Positions 51,160 through 60,453 of a stretch of 64,000 bases of DNA are shown here, piece by piece. The notes beneath the pieces are model-generated. The model saw only the letters and a list, made by a program, of their open reading frames with translations, had not been told where the DNA came from and did not search any database. The position numbers were made by a program, and so were the translations under genes. This DNA comes from Bacillus pseudomycoides (GTDB lineage Bacteria > Bacillota > Bacilli > Bacillales > Bacillaceae_G): contig NZ_NVOY01000020.1 of the NCBI RefSeq assembly GCF_002551005.1, positions 1 through 64,000 on the forward strand, written 5' to 3'. Within the stretch, counting starts at the first letter, position 1. Each line of letters opens with the position of its first letter.

Positions 51160-52050
51160 TTGACAGAATTAGGACAAAAGCTGAAAGAAGCACGAGAATT
51201 GAAAGGTTTTTCCATCGATCAGCTGCAGGAAGTTACGAAAATTCAAAAACGCTATTTGATTAGTATTGAAGAAGGAAATTTAAGTATATTGCCTGGGGAT
51301 TTTTACGCACGTGCCTTTATAAAGCAATATGCAGAAGCAGTTGGGTTAAATGGAGAGGCGGTACTAGAAGAATATAGACACGAAATACCGCAGTCGGTTT
51401 CTCATGATGTTCCGCAAATTTCCACGGGACAAAAAGCACAGGAAACTGTGCAAAGAGCAGCGACATCACCAATTGCAGATCATATGCCTAAAATTTTAAT
51501 TACATTGCTTGTTATTGCTGTTGGTGTTGCAATTTGGTTTGTGTTTCAGTTTGTTTTAGGTAAAAATGACGATGGTCAAGTAAAACAAACGAAAAATGCA
51601 CAAACAGAAGTGGAAAAAGCAGAAAATTCTCCTCTTGATCAAAAGAAAGAAGAAAAGAAAGAAGAGAAAAAAGCAGAAGCACCTCAACAAGCTCAGCAAC
51701 AACAAAATACAGCTCAAGAAGAGATTAAAGTTGTTGAAAAAAATGGGAAAGAATCTACATTAGAACTAAGCCATAATAAAGAATTTAAGGTAGAAATTCA
51801 TGCAAAAGGTACAAGTTATGTAGATATTAAAAACGAAGGTGATAAAGTACTTTATACAGGTACTTTAAAAAAGGATGAAACACAACAACAGGATTTATCG
51901 TCAGAACACGTTGTTCGTTTAAACATTGGTAGTGCGCCAAATGTTGAAATCAAAATTAACGGTAAAGTTGTTGAATTCCCACAAAATGCAGAAGAAATGT
52001 ATCATCAAATTTTGGTGATTAAAAACCTAGGAGAACAACCTGCACAATAA
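51160..52050 (+). CDS. rodZ: RodZ-like cell-shape protein (YmfM)
   Basis: 296 residues from TTG 51160 with GAGGTG 6 nt upstream (the GTG at 51151 is part of that site). N-terminal Cro-type HTH (about 4-68; TKIQKRYLISIEEGN), a linker, one transmembrane helix (about 113-135), a Lys/Glu/Gln-rich periplasm-side linker, and a DUF4115 beta domain (about 190-290). RodZ links MreB to the elongation machinery. Confidence 0.9.
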   Translation: MTELGQKLKEARELKGFSIDQLQEVTKIQKRYLISIEEGNLSILPGDFYARAFIKQYAEAVGLNGEAVLEEYRHEIPQSVSHDVPQISTGQKAQETVQRAATSPIADHMPKILITLLVIAVGVAIWFVFQFVLGKNDDGQVKQTKNAQTEVEKAENSPLDQKKEEKKEEKKAEAPQQAQQQQNTAQEEIKVVEKNGKESTLELSHNKEFKVEIHAKGTSYVDIKNEGDKVLYTGTLKKDETQQQDLSSEHVVRLNIGSAPNVEIKINGKVVEFPQNAEEMYHQILVIKNLGEQPAQ

Positions 52051-52051
52051 T

Positions 52052-52077
52052 AGTCATCGTTCCGATGACTTTTTTCA
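52052..52077 (+). terminator. Terminator after rodZ
   Basis: GTCATCG-TTC-CGATGAC stem with six T. Confidence 0.7.
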
Positions 52078-52114
52078 ATGCATAAACCGTTTTTGACATG
52101 ATGGAGGAATAGCT

Positions 52115-52693
52115 GTGAATTTACCAAATAAAATTACTGTATCAAGAATTTGCTTAATTCCTATATTTTTAATTATTATGCTCGTTCCGTTTGATTGGGG
52201 AGTATATACAATTGGAGATGTAGAATTGCCAATTCAGCACTTAGTTGGAGCTCTTGTTTTTATTATTGCTTCTGCGACAGATTGGATTGATGGCCATTAT
52301 GCAAGAAAACATAATCTTGTAACGAATCTAGGGAAATTTTTAGATCCTTTGGCGGATAAATTATTGGTATCTGCAGCATTAATTACGCTTGTAGATTTAC
52401 ATTATGTAGCGACTTGGATGGCGGTTGTTATTATTAGCCGAGAATTTGCTGTTACAGGATTGCGTCTCGTATTAGCTGGCACAGGAGAAGTGGCTGCTGC
52501 GAAAATGCCTGGGAAAATTAAAATGTGGATGCAAGTTATTGCGATTTCTGCCTACTTACTTCACGATGTTCCGTTTAATTTAATTCAAATTCCAATTGCA
52601 GATATTTCAATATGGATTGCACTTATTTTTACGATTATTTCAGGATGGGATTATTTCTGGAAAAATAGAGCGGTGTTTGTTGATTCGAAATAA
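52115..52693 (+). CDS. pgsA: CDP-diacylglycerol-glycerol-3-phosphate 3-phosphatidyltransferase
   Basis: 192 residues from GTG 52115. The CDP-alcohol phosphotransferase signature DWIDGHYAR...GKFLDPLADK (about 60-85) is complete, and five to six membrane helices are present. It makes phosphatidylglycerol phosphate for membrane lipids. Essential in B. subtilis. Confidence 0.95.
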   Translation: MNLPNKITVSRICLIPIFLIIMLVPFDWGVYTIGDVELPIQHLVGALVFIIASATDWIDGHYARKHNLVTNLGKFLDPLADKLLVSAALITLVDLHYVATWMAVVIISREFAVTGLRLVLAGTGEVAAAKMPGKIKMWMQVIAISAYLLHDVPFNLIQIPIADISIWIALIFTIISGWDYFWKNRAVFVDSK

Positions 52694-52714
52694 CGGCTTA
52701 TGGGGGAATGAAAG

Positions 52715-53953
52715 ATGAATGCGGAGATTATCGCGGTTGGTACAGAGCTATTGCTTGGGCAAATTGCGAATACGAATGCCAAGTTTTTATCAGAAAAACT
52801 AGCATCTATCGGAATCGATGTATATTATCACACTGTTGTAGGGGATAACAATAATCGCTTACGCCGGGCAATTGAAATTGCTCAAAAACGTGCAGATATA
52901 TTGATTTTTACAGGTGGTTTAGGACCGACAAAAGACGATTTAACGAAAGAAACAATTGCCTCCTCCTTGCAGGAAGAGCTTGTATATGATGAAGTAGCAC
53001 TCAATTCCATTGTTGATTATTATAAAAGAACGGGAAGAGAGTTTACCGAAAATAATAAAAAACAAGCTCTTGTTTTAAGGGGAGCGACTGTGTTTGCTAA
53101 TGATCATGGTATGGCTCCGGGTATAGGGTTATGTAAGAATAACAAGGTGTATATTTTACTCCCTGGACCGCCTAAAGAAATGAATCCAATGTATATAAGT
53201 TACGTAGAGAATTGGCTTCTTCCTTTTACATCTGGTGAGAATCTATATTCTCGTACTCTTCGATTTTTTGGAATTGGAGAATCGCAATTAGAAGCAAAGG
53301 TTCAAGATTTAATAGATGCTCAAACGAATCCGACCATTGCTCCCCTTGCTTCTGAAGGAGAAGTAACGCTTCGCCTAACAGCAAAGCACAATGATGCAAA
53401 AGAAGCTGAAGCTTTAATAAATCATATAGAAGAATTGATTTTACAAAGAGTAGGGTCATTTTTTTACGGATACAATCAAGATCTTCTTCATAAAAAAGCA
53501 ATTGCTTTGCTCAAACAAAAGTGTTTAACAGTTGCATGTGCTGAAAGTTTAACAGGTGGCTTATTTGGTGATCGTATTACTGAAGTTGCCGGTGTATCTT
53601 CTCTGTTTAAAGGTGGCGTAATTTGTTATAGTAATGATGTAAAACAACATGTATTACATGTGCCAGAAAAGACTTTACAAACAGATGGAGCTTTTAGTGA
53701 ATCTTGTGCCCGTTATCTTGCTGAAAATGTGAAAAAACTAATGCAAACGAATGTTGGAATTAGTTTTACTGGAGTAGCAGGGCCAGGGGCGTCTGAAGGA
53801 AAAGAGCCGGGGACAGTGTTTATTGGTTTAGCCATAGATGAACAGCCGACGGTAGTTATTCCCCTTACATTAAGTGGAAGTCGTCAACAAATTCGTGAAC
53901 GAACTGTTAAATATGGATTTTATCATCTGTATAAGAAGCTAGAAGAGATATAA
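52715..53953 (+). CDS. cinA: CinA-like competence/nucleotide-salvage protein
   Basis: 412 residues. N-terminal molybdopterin-binding-like domain ([28 protein letters not shown], about 1-170) and C-terminal amidohydrolase domain ([21 protein letters not shown], about 270-290). In several bacteria this is an ADP-ribose pyrophosphatase and NMN deamidase. cinA is usually placed before recA in Gram-positive competence operons, as here. Confidence 0.93.
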   Translation: MNAEIIAVGTELLLGQIANTNAKFLSEKLASIGIDVYYHTVVGDNNNRLRRAIEIAQKRADILIFTGGLGPTKDDLTKETIASSLQEELVYDEVALNSIVDYYKRTGREFTENNKKQALVLRGATVFANDHGMAPGIGLCKNNKVYILLPGPPKEMNPMYISYVENWLLPFTSGENLYSRTLRFFGIGESQLEAKVQDLIDAQTNPTIAPLASEGEVTLRLTAKHNDAKEAEALINHIEELILQRVGSFFYGYNQDLLHKKAIALLKQKCLTVACAESLTGGLFGDRITEVAGVSSLFKGGVICYSNDVKQHVLHVPEKTLQTDGAFSESCARYLAENVKKLMQTNVGISFTGVAGPGASEGKEPGTVFIGLAIDEQPTVVIPLTLSGSRQQIRERTVKYGFYHLYKKLEEI

Positions 53954-53971
53954 ATCTCTTCTAGCTTTTGC
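53937..53971 (+). terminator. Terminator after cinA
   Basis: AGCTAGAAGAGAT...ATCTCTTCTAGCTTTT, a long stem that begins within the last codons of cinA. Confidence 0.65.
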
Positions 53972-54020
53972 TATTTTATATAGAAAAATAGAGGGTTTCC
54001 TCTACTGGAAAATAAAAAAA

Positions 54021-54034
54021 CGAATAAACGTTCG
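54021..54034 (+). promoter_or_regulatory. LexA (DinR) box upstream of recA
   Basis: CGAATAAACGTTCG has one mismatch from CGAAC-N4-GTTCG, located 72 bp before the recA start. Supports SOS control of recA. Confidence 0.75.
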
Positions 54035-54105
54035 ATTTTTGTTGGCATAATGGGGAGAAAATATGTATAATAAGATTAGCATTTAAGTTAAGGAGGAATT
54101 TTTGA

Positions 54106-54714
54106 ATGAGTGATCGTCAAGCGGCATTAGATATGGCGTTAAAACAAATAGAAAAACAATTCGGTAAAGGCTCTATTATGAAACTAGGAGAGCAAGCGGA
54201 ACGTAAGATTTCTACTGTACCAAGTGGTTCATTGGCACTTGATGTTGCCCTTGGAGTTGGTGGTTATCCACGAGGCCGTATAATTGAAATTTATGGACCT
54301 GAAAGTTCAGGTAAAACAACTGTTTCTTTACATGCGATTGCAGAGGTACAGCGTCAAGGCGGACAAGCGGCATTTATTGATGCAGAGCATGCAATGGATC
54401 CTGTATATGCACAAAAACTAGGTGTTAACATTGATGAATTATTATTATCTCAACCAGATACCGGAGAACAAGGTCTAGAAATTGCTGAAGCACTAGTACG
54501 AAGCGGGGCAATTGATATTATTGTTATTGACTCGGTAGCAGCACTTGTTCCAAAAGCAGAGATTGAAGGAGAAATGGGTGACACTCACGTTGGTTTGCAA
54601 GCACGTTTAATGTCACAAGCTCTTCGTAAATTATCTGGTGCGATTAATAAGTCAAAAACAATTGCAATTTTCATTAACCAAATTCGTGAAAAAGTTGGGG
54701 TAATGTTTGGAAAT
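54106..54714 (+). CDS. recA: RecA, exon 1
   Basis: First 203 residues of the RecA recombinase: GPESSGKTT (Walker A, about 64-72), the core ATPase and loop 1. The conserved sequence [14 protein letters not shown] breaks off after codon 203. The intact family has [12 protein letters not shown] next, found after the intron. Reading on without splicing gives only QRMVA and a stop. SOS recombination and repair; the upstream LexA box fits. Confidence 0.95.
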
Positions 54715-55042
54715 CAACGAATGGTTGCTTAATCTTTATAGATTAAGGAGTTTACTATGGGTTTCCCTTGCTAGTGATAGCATGTTCAAAAAACCTTGTG
54801 AACCTTATTGCCTAAGGGTGTAGCTATACAGCTGCTAACGGTGAAGCCCTCCAAATAATAGGGTAATACCGTGCCAAGCTTCAGAATGATATGAAGAAGG
54901 TGTAGAGACTACCGAAAAGGACTTTTAAAGTTAACTGAGTAGGGTACGGCAGAAGATAGGCTCCTGCTGGAAGTGCAAGGCTCTCTGTAAAGAGATGAAG
55001 AGATAGTCCGCGCTATAGAGATGGAAAATCTATAGAATTATG
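54715..55042 (+). ncRNA. Group I self-splicing intron in recA
   Basis: 328 nt separate two halves of RecA, which join in frame if the cut is after T54714 and before C55043. The intron ends in G (55042), as group I introns do. The upstream exon ends in T, giving the expected U-G pair at the 5' site. The insert is rich in paired segments and has no ORF, unlike homing-endonuclease introns. A group I intron of similar size in recA is known from B. anthracis (recalled knowledge). It sits between the Walker domain and loop-2 coding regions. Confidence 0.93.
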
Positions 55043-55468
55043 CCAGAAACAACTCCAGGTGGACGTGCGTTGAAATTCTATTCAACTGTACGTTTAGAAG
55101 TACGTCGTGCTGAGCAGTTAAAGCAAGGTAACGATATTGTTGGTAATAAAACAAAAGTGAAAGTAGTAAAAAATAAAGTAGCGCCTCCTTTCCGCGTTGC
55201 AGAGGTTGATATTATGTACGGAGAAGGAATCTCGAGAGAAGGCGAAATTTTAGATATGGCTTCTGAACTTGATATCGTTCAAAAGAGCGGAGCTTGGTAT
55301 TCTTATAATGAGGAACGCTTAGGACAAGGGCGTGAAAATGCGAAGCAATTCTTAAAAGAAAATCCAGAAATTACAGATGAAATAGCATTCTTTATTCGTG
55401 AGCATCATGGCATTGGTGAAGAGGGTGCATCTGGAAGCGGAGAAGATAAGACTCTTCTTGATGATTAA
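55043..55468 (+). CDS. recA: RecA, exon 2
   Basis: The last 141 residues begin [19 protein letters not shown]. With exon 1 they give a 344-residue RecA, normal for Bacillus. The C-terminus ends in the usual acidic tail. A terminator lies just after the stop. Confidence 0.95.
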   Translation, partial: PETTPGGRALKFYSTVRLEVRRAEQLKQGNDIVGNKTKVKVVKNKVAPPFRVAEVDIMYGEGISREGEILDMASELDIVQKSGAWYSYNEERLGQGRENAKQFLKENPEITDEIAFFIREHHGIGEEGASGSGEDKTLLDD

Positions 55469-55500
55469 AAGACACGGTTTCGTGTCTTTTATTTTTTTTA
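55467..55500 (+). terminator. Terminator after recA
   Basis: AAAAGACAC-GGTTTC-GTGTCTTTTA stem followed by a T-rich tract. Confidence 0.75.
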
Positions 55501-55865
55501 TTTTTCTCTGGTCTATAATAGTCAATTTCAAAGTTGTATTAAAAACATAGAAAGTAAGTGGAGAATAACCTGGTGGCATCTGTCCAATTGGTTTCACTAT
55601 ATAAATCCATTTTGATATTTCTTCATAAAAGTCGCTGCTATACCAAATACAGCACTACTAGCTTTCTCCCTTTGTTTGAAACCTCGCATGTGGCACAAAA
55701 GGGGTCTGACCGCTTCTAACACGGCCAGATGCTCTCATTTCCCTCTAAAAAGAAAAGGGCTTACATGTTGTTTTTTCAATTTGTATTTATATAATTATCA
55801 GAGAAAGATAAAAAAATCTCACGAATGGTAGTTTCACTTTATGGTAGGTAAAGAAAGTAAAGGTA
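55501..55865. other. Intergenic region with an unidentified, atypical segment
   Basis: The segment about 55580-55745 has higher GC and some codon-like structure on the minus strand: a 30-codon frame at 55597-55689 reads MRGFKQREKASSAVFGIAAT. There is no ribosome site and the frame is short. It may be a gene remnant or an interspersed repeat. No identification is possible from sequence alone. Confidence 0.35.
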
Positions 55866-55873
55866 GACAATGC

Positions 55874-55902
55874 TTGACAATGAAAATAGCGGTAGATACA
55901 AT
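55874..55902 (+). promoter_or_regulatory. sigma-A promoter of rny
   Basis: TTGACA (55874-55879), 17 nt, TACAAT (55897-55902), near-consensus. It gives a leader of about 220 nt that contains several hairpins (CTCTTCTcaAGAAGAG near 55929; GTACgTTG...CAA...GTAC near 56059) before the start codon at 56129. Confidence 0.75.
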
Positions 55903-56128
55903 GATAATGTATATTTTTTCTTATATTATATACGACACACTCTTCTCAAGAAGAGAAGTAACATTCGGAGAGGACGTATACTTTCCGAAATAAGCATATG
56001 TCTGTTTAATTGTGAATTGAAGAAAGTCCCTTGAAAAGGCGGGACGAAGGTCATCGCTGTACGTTGCAGATGCAAACAATGTACATCCATGCAGTCTTTT
56101 TTCATTCATAGCAAGAGGAGGTGAAATT

Positions 56129-57691
56129 ATGAGTAATGAAGTTTGGATACTCATCTCCATTTTGCTGGCCATCGTCAGTGCAGTTGTTGGGTTTTTTGTT
56201 CGAAAGTCCATTGCAGAAGCGAAGATTAACGGTGCGACTAATGAAGCGAAGCGCATTGTAGAAGATGCAAATCGTCAAGCAGAAGCACTGAAAAAAGAAG
56301 CGCTATTAGAAGCAAAGGATGAAATTCATACACTTCGTACAGAAGCGGAATTAGAAATTCGTGACCGAAGAAGCGAGTTGCAAAAACAAGAAAATCGTTT
56401 AATGCAAAAAGAAGAGAACCTTGATCGAAAAGATGAATCGCTTGAGAAAAGTCAGCAATTATTAGAAAAGAAAGAGGAATCTCTTGTAGCAAGACAACAG
56501 CGGATTGAAGATTTGGAAAGCAAAGTGGGAGAGTTAGTACAAAAACAGCAAGATGAATTAGAGCGTATTTCTAACCTAACACGTGATCAAGCAAGGGCTA
56601 TTATCTTAGAAAAAGTTGAAAATGAAATTTCGCATGAAATCGCTGTTATGGTAAAAGAAACTGAGGTACGTGCAAAAGAAGAAGCGGATAAGAAAGCGAA
56701 AGAGATCTTATCTTTAGCTATGCAAAGATGTGCTGCTGATCACGTTGCCGAAACAACGGTTTCAGTTGTAAATCTTCCAAATGACGAGATGAAGGGTCGT
56801 ATTATCGGACGTGAAGGCCGTAATATTCGTACGTTAGAAACGTTAACGGGTATTGATTTAATTATTGATGATACGCCAGAAGCGGTAATATTATCAGGTT
56901 TTGACCCGATTCGTCGTGAAACTGCTCGTATTGCTTTGGATAAACTTGTACAAGACGGACGTATTCACCCAGCACGTATTGAAGAAATGGTTGAAAAATC
57001 AAGACGTGAAGTGGATGAGTATATTCGTGAAGTTGGGGAACAAACGACTTTTGAAGTAGGTGTACATGGATTACACCCAGACTTAATTAAGATTTTAGGT
57101 CGTTTGAAATTTAGAACAAGCTACGGTCAAAACGTCCTAAAACACTCAATGGAGGTTGCTTACTTAGCTGGGCTAATGGCAGCAGAACTTGGTGAGGACG
57201 AAAAGCTGGCTCGTCGTGCTGGTTTATTGCATGATATCGGAAAGGCAATTGACCATGAAGTTGAAGGTAGCCACGTTGAAATTGGCGTCGAGCTTGCGAC
57301 AAAATATAAAGAGCATCCAGTTGTTATCAATAGTATTGCATCTCATCATGGGGATACAGAACCGACTTCTATTATCGCAGTTCTTGTGGCTGCGGCAGAT
57401 GCACTGTCAGCAGCAAGGCCTGGAGCGCGAAGTGAGACGCTTGAAAATTATATTCGTCGTCTTGAAAAGCTTGAAGAGATTTCCGAGTCTTATGAAGGTG
57501 TTGAGAAATCCTATGCAATCCAAGCTGGACGTGAAGTTCGTATCTTAGTGAAACCAGATACAATTGATGACTTAGAGGCTCATCGTTTAGCACGTGATAT
57601 TCGAAAACGTATTGAAAATGAACTGGATTATCCGGGACATATTAAAGTTACCGTTATTCGGGAAACTCGTGCAGTTGAATATGCAAAATAA
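56129..57691 (+). CDS. rny: Ribonuclease Y
   Basis: 520 residues, usual length. N-terminal membrane anchor (about 3-25), a long charged coiled coil (about 30-200), KH domain ([19 protein letters not shown], about 213-232), and HD domain ([12 protein letters not shown] about 364-375, IASHHGD about 398-404). The main endoribonuclease starting mRNA decay in Bacillus. It has its own promoter; a terminator follows. Confidence 0.96.
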   Translation: MSNEVWILISILLAIVSAVVGFFVRKSIAEAKINGATNEAKRIVEDANRQAEALKKEALLEAKDEIHTLRTEAELEIRDRRSELQKQENRLMQKEENLDRKDESLEKSQQLLEKKEESLVARQQRIEDLESKVGELVQKQQDELERISNLTRDQARAIILEKVENEISHEIAVMVKETEVRAKEEADKKAKEILSLAMQRCAADHVAETTVSVVNLPNDEMKGRIIGREGRNIRTLETLTGIDLIIDDTPEAVILSGFDPIRRETARIALDKLVQDGRIHPARIEEMVEKSRREVDEYIREVGEQTTFEVGVHGLHPDLIKILGRLKFRTSYGQNVLKHSMEVAYLAGLMAAELGEDEKLARRAGLLHDIGKAIDHEVEGSHVEIGVELATKYKEHPVVINSIASHHGDTEPTSIIAVLVAAADALSAARPGARSETLENYIRRLEKLEEISESYEGVEKSYAIQAGREVRILVKPDTIDDLEAHRLARDIRKRIENELDYPGHIKVTVIRETRAVEYAK

Positions 57692-57721
57692 AGTGGTGGT
57701 GTTGCACCACTTTATTTTTTT
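57688..57721 (+). terminator. Terminator after rny
   Basis: AAAGTGGTG-GTGTTG-CACCACTTT stem with a T-rich tail. Confidence 0.75.
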
Positions 57722-57874
57722 GTGCCGAGAATGGACACAATATAGAAAAGCTTGTAGAATCGGAAGTGATTCACGAAATAGGATGATGTGAGAAAATCCG
57801 TATTTTTTATAAGTGAAGATTGTAGTTTATGAGAATAAACTGCGAAGAATGTATAGATGGAAAGGGTAAGAATA

Positions 57875-58669
57875 ATGAGAATTTTATTTGTTGGGGATGT
57901 AGTAGGCTCGCCAGGAAGAAAGATGATTCAAGATTACGTGCCTGCGTTAAAGAAAAAATATACACCTACAGTTACGATTATTAACGGAGAAAATGCTGCA
58001 GGTGGACGTGGCATTACAGAGAAAATTTATCGTAATTTTTTAGAGTGCGGTGCACAAGCAGTTACACTTGGAAACCATGCGTGGGATAACCGTGAAATTT
58101 TTGAATTTATTGATGATGCAAAGTATCTTGCAAGACCAGCAAATTTCCCAGAAGGAACGCCAGGGAAAGGACTTATTTTTGTAAATTGTAATGGTGTAGA
58201 AGTAGCGGTAATTAATTTACAAGGCCGTACATTCCTGCCACCAATTGATTGTCCATTCCGAAAAGTGGACGAATTGATTAAGATCGCAAAAAAACGTACG
58301 AACATTATTTTTATTGATTTTCATGCGGAAACGACGAGTGAAAAGCAAGCGCTTGGATGGTATGTAGATGGACGTGCTACAGCAGTTGTTGGTACGCACA
58401 CACACGTTCCAACAGCGGATAATCGTATTTTACCAGATGGAACAGCTTATATTACAGATGTTGGGATGACAGGTCCATATGATGGAATTTTAGGAATGGA
58501 TCGCGAAGCTGTGCTGAAGAAATTTTTAACAAACCTTCCAGTACGATTTGAAGTAACGAGTGGAAGAACGCAGTTAAGTGCCGTGCTAATTGATGTAGAT
58601 CCTAATACAGGAAAAGCGAAAAAAATTGATCGTATTTTAATTAATGATGATCAACCATTTTTTGAATAA
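57875..58669 (+). CDS. ymdB: YmdB metallophosphoesterase
   Basis: 264 residues from ATG 57875 (GGAAAGGGTAAG upstream; ATG 57857 lacks a site). Metal ligands in FVGDVVGSPG, NGENAAGG, GNHAWDN, DFHAETTSE and GTHTHVPTAD. YmdB is a phosphodiesterase affecting biofilm and motility decisions in B. subtilis. Always found after rny. Confidence 0.95.
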   Translation: MRILFVGDVVGSPGRKMIQDYVPALKKKYTPTVTIINGENAAGGRGITEKIYRNFLECGAQAVTLGNHAWDNREIFEFIDDAKYLARPANFPEGTPGKGLIFVNCNGVEVAVINLQGRTFLPPIDCPFRKVDELIKIAKKRTNIIFIDFHAETTSEKQALGWYVDGRATAVVGTHTHVPTADNRILPDGTAYITDVGMTGPYDGILGMDREAVLKKFLTNLPVRFEVTSGRTQLSAVLIDVDPNTGKAKKIDRILINDDQPFFE

Positions 58670-58730
58670 AACGCATAAAAGTTAGAAAAGAAAATATATT
58701 TTAATTTTTTAGAAAAATTATGAATTTTTA

Positions 58731-58758
58731 GCAGGAATATGAATCATTGCTCGTGAAT
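58731..58758 (+). promoter_or_regulatory. sigma-H promoter of spoVS
   Basis: GCAGGAATA (58731-58739), 12 nt, CGTGAAT (58752-58758). The -35 is a perfect RnAGGAwWW match and the -10 is RnnGAAT-like, consistent with sigma-H control known for B. subtilis spoVS. Confidence 0.7.
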
Positions 58759-58818
58759 ATAAGTAAAAAGTGAACTCAATCGCTAATATTTTTTAAAGAA
58801 ACGAGGAGGAAACGAGCA

Positions 58819-59079
58819 ATGGAAATATTAAAAGTTAAAGCAACTTCGGTACCTAACTCTGTAGCTGGTGCACTTGCTGGAGTCATTCGTGAGCGTGGTT
58901 CAGCAGAAATGCAAGCAATTGGTGCAGGTGCATTGAATCAAGCCGTAAAGGCAGTAGCAATTGCGAGAGGATTTGTGGCGCCGAGTGGTGTGGATTTGAT
59001 ATGTATCCCAGCTTTCACAGATATTATGATTGATGGTGAAGAACGTACAGCGATTAAATTAATTGTAGAGCCTCGTTAA
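58819..59079 (+). CDS. spoVS: Stage V sporulation protein S
   Basis: 86 residues, full length, GAGGAGGAAAC upstream. Contains SVPNSVAGALAGVIRERGSAE, the invariant VAIARGFVAPSGVD and ERTAIKLIVEPR. Small Alba-like fold protein affecting septation and spore coat development. This is the core copy, with a paralog in the prophage at 4524. Confidence 0.97.
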   Translation: MEILKVKATSVPNSVAGALAGVIRERGSAEMQAIGAGALNQAVKAVAIARGFVAPSGVDLICIPAFTDIMIDGEERTAIKLIVEPR

Positions 59080-59084
59080 ATTGG

Positions 59085-59119
59085 ATGACCTGTTTGCACT
59101 TGCAAACAGGTCATTTTTA
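59085..59119 (+). terminator. Terminator after spoVS
   Basis: ATGACCTGTTTGCA-CT-TGCAAACAGGTCAT, a 14-bp perfect stem, with five T. Confidence 0.85.
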
Positions 59120-59281
59120 TCCCTCTATTTGTGGACAGTCAGCCCCTCAACTTAATGGGCAAGGAGGGGGGATGAAGCTTACCGCTAATGGAATACTCAT
59201 TTTCTACAAGAAGATTTTGTTTTCCACCCGTAACAATACAATAAAAAATAAGAATGTTTTAGGAAGAAAGGATGAGGAGCA

Positions 59282-60205
59282 TTGAAAATTTTTGATGCGC
59301 ACTGTGATGTATTGTGGCAGTTATGGATGGGGAAAGGAAAGCGAACTTTTCAAAATGATTCTTCTTTACATATTACATATGATCAGTTAATAAAAAATGG
59401 TAGTAGTATTCAATGCTTTGCGATTTATGTACCGGAAGAAGTTTCGTATGAACAGCGATTTGCAGTTGCATTAGAGATGGCAAATATATTTCATGAACAA
59501 ATTTTGGCACTTCCGAATATAAAATGGATTAGGACAAAAGAAGATATTCAACAATTAGGAACGGATGATATAGGAGCGCTTTTAACTTTAGAAGGATGCG
59601 ATGCAATTGGAAAAGAATTAACGAAGCTAAAAACGTTGTATTATCTTGGCGTTCGTTCTGTTGGACTTACTTGGAACTATGCGAACTTAGTTGCGGATGG
59701 AGCGTTAGAGTCTCGAGGTGGCGGCTTAACACTGTTTGGCGAAAAAGTAGTAGAAGACTTAAATTGTTACAAGCTATGGACAGATGTTTCTCATCTGTCA
59801 GAGGAAGGGTTTTGGGATGTAATGGAGCTTTCTAATTATCCAATTGCATCGCATTCAAATAGTTATGAGTTATGTCCGCATCCAAGAAATTTAACGAATG
59901 AACAAATTAGAGCATTAATTCAAAAAGATGGAATGATTGGGATAACATTCGTCCCAATGTTTTTGGCTGCAAACAAGTCTGTTTGTACAGATGATATATT
60001 AAGGCATGTAGAGCATGTATGTATGCTTGGCGGTGAGAAGAATATTGGATTCGGATCAGATTTTGATGGAATCACGGAAACAGTCGTACATGTGGAGAGG
60101 TATGAGCATTATGAATATGTCATAAATGAACTATTAAAGCGATATAAAGAAGAGCAAGTAAATAATTTTATATATCGTAATTTTATACACCATATTCCGT
60201 TTTAG
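59282..60205 (+). CDS. Membrane-type dipeptidase, M19 family
   Basis: 307 residues from TTG 59282 behind GATGAGGAG. The metal motif DAHCDVLW (about 4-11), the bridging Glu in LTLEGCDAIG (about 102-109), His in IASHSNSYELCPHPRN and GSDFDGI (about 258-264) match renal-dipeptidase-like zinc peptidases. Probably cleaves dipeptides in the cytoplasm. It sits between spoVS and the ferredoxin oxidoreductase genes. Confidence 0.9.
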   Translation: MKIFDAHCDVLWQLWMGKGKRTFQNDSSLHITYDQLIKNGSSIQCFAIYVPEEVSYEQRFAVALEMANIFHEQILALPNIKWIRTKEDIQQLGTDDIGALLTLEGCDAIGKELTKLKTLYYLGVRSVGLTWNYANLVADGALESRGGGLTLFGEKVVEDLNCYKLWTDVSHLSEEGFWDVMELSNYPIASHSNSYELCPHPRNLTNEQIRALIQKDGMIGITFVPMFLAANKSVCTDDILRHVEHVCMLGGEKNIGFGSDFDGITETVVHVERYEHYEYVINELLKRYKEEQVNNFIYRNFIHHIPF

Positions 60206-60453
60206 ATCATTGCTATAAAAGTGTTTATTGAAAAGTTATAAAATTCGGAAAAGAGAGCGGTGAAATTGTATCAAATTGTTGCATTTTTACGGTTGTAGGG
60301 CTAGAATTGTAAACGAATTAAGATTATGCGAAACATTCATTGAAATTAGAAGACGTATAATTTGTGTTCATTGTAGTTTCTTGTTTTAAAAAGTGCTAAA
60401 CTAGTACTGTAAAAAAATACACTACAATGTATGCAGTTAAAGGGGTGTAGGAA
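60206..60453 (+). other. Intergenic region upstream of korA
   Basis: No gene. A likely promoter lies near 60382-60412 (TTGTTT, then TACTGT at 17 nt). Nothing else is recognised. Confidence 0.4.

Noticed and set aside
59085-59285. 66-codon frame between spoVS and the dipeptidase
   Set aside because: It starts within the spoVS terminator and has no ribosome site or protein-like composition.
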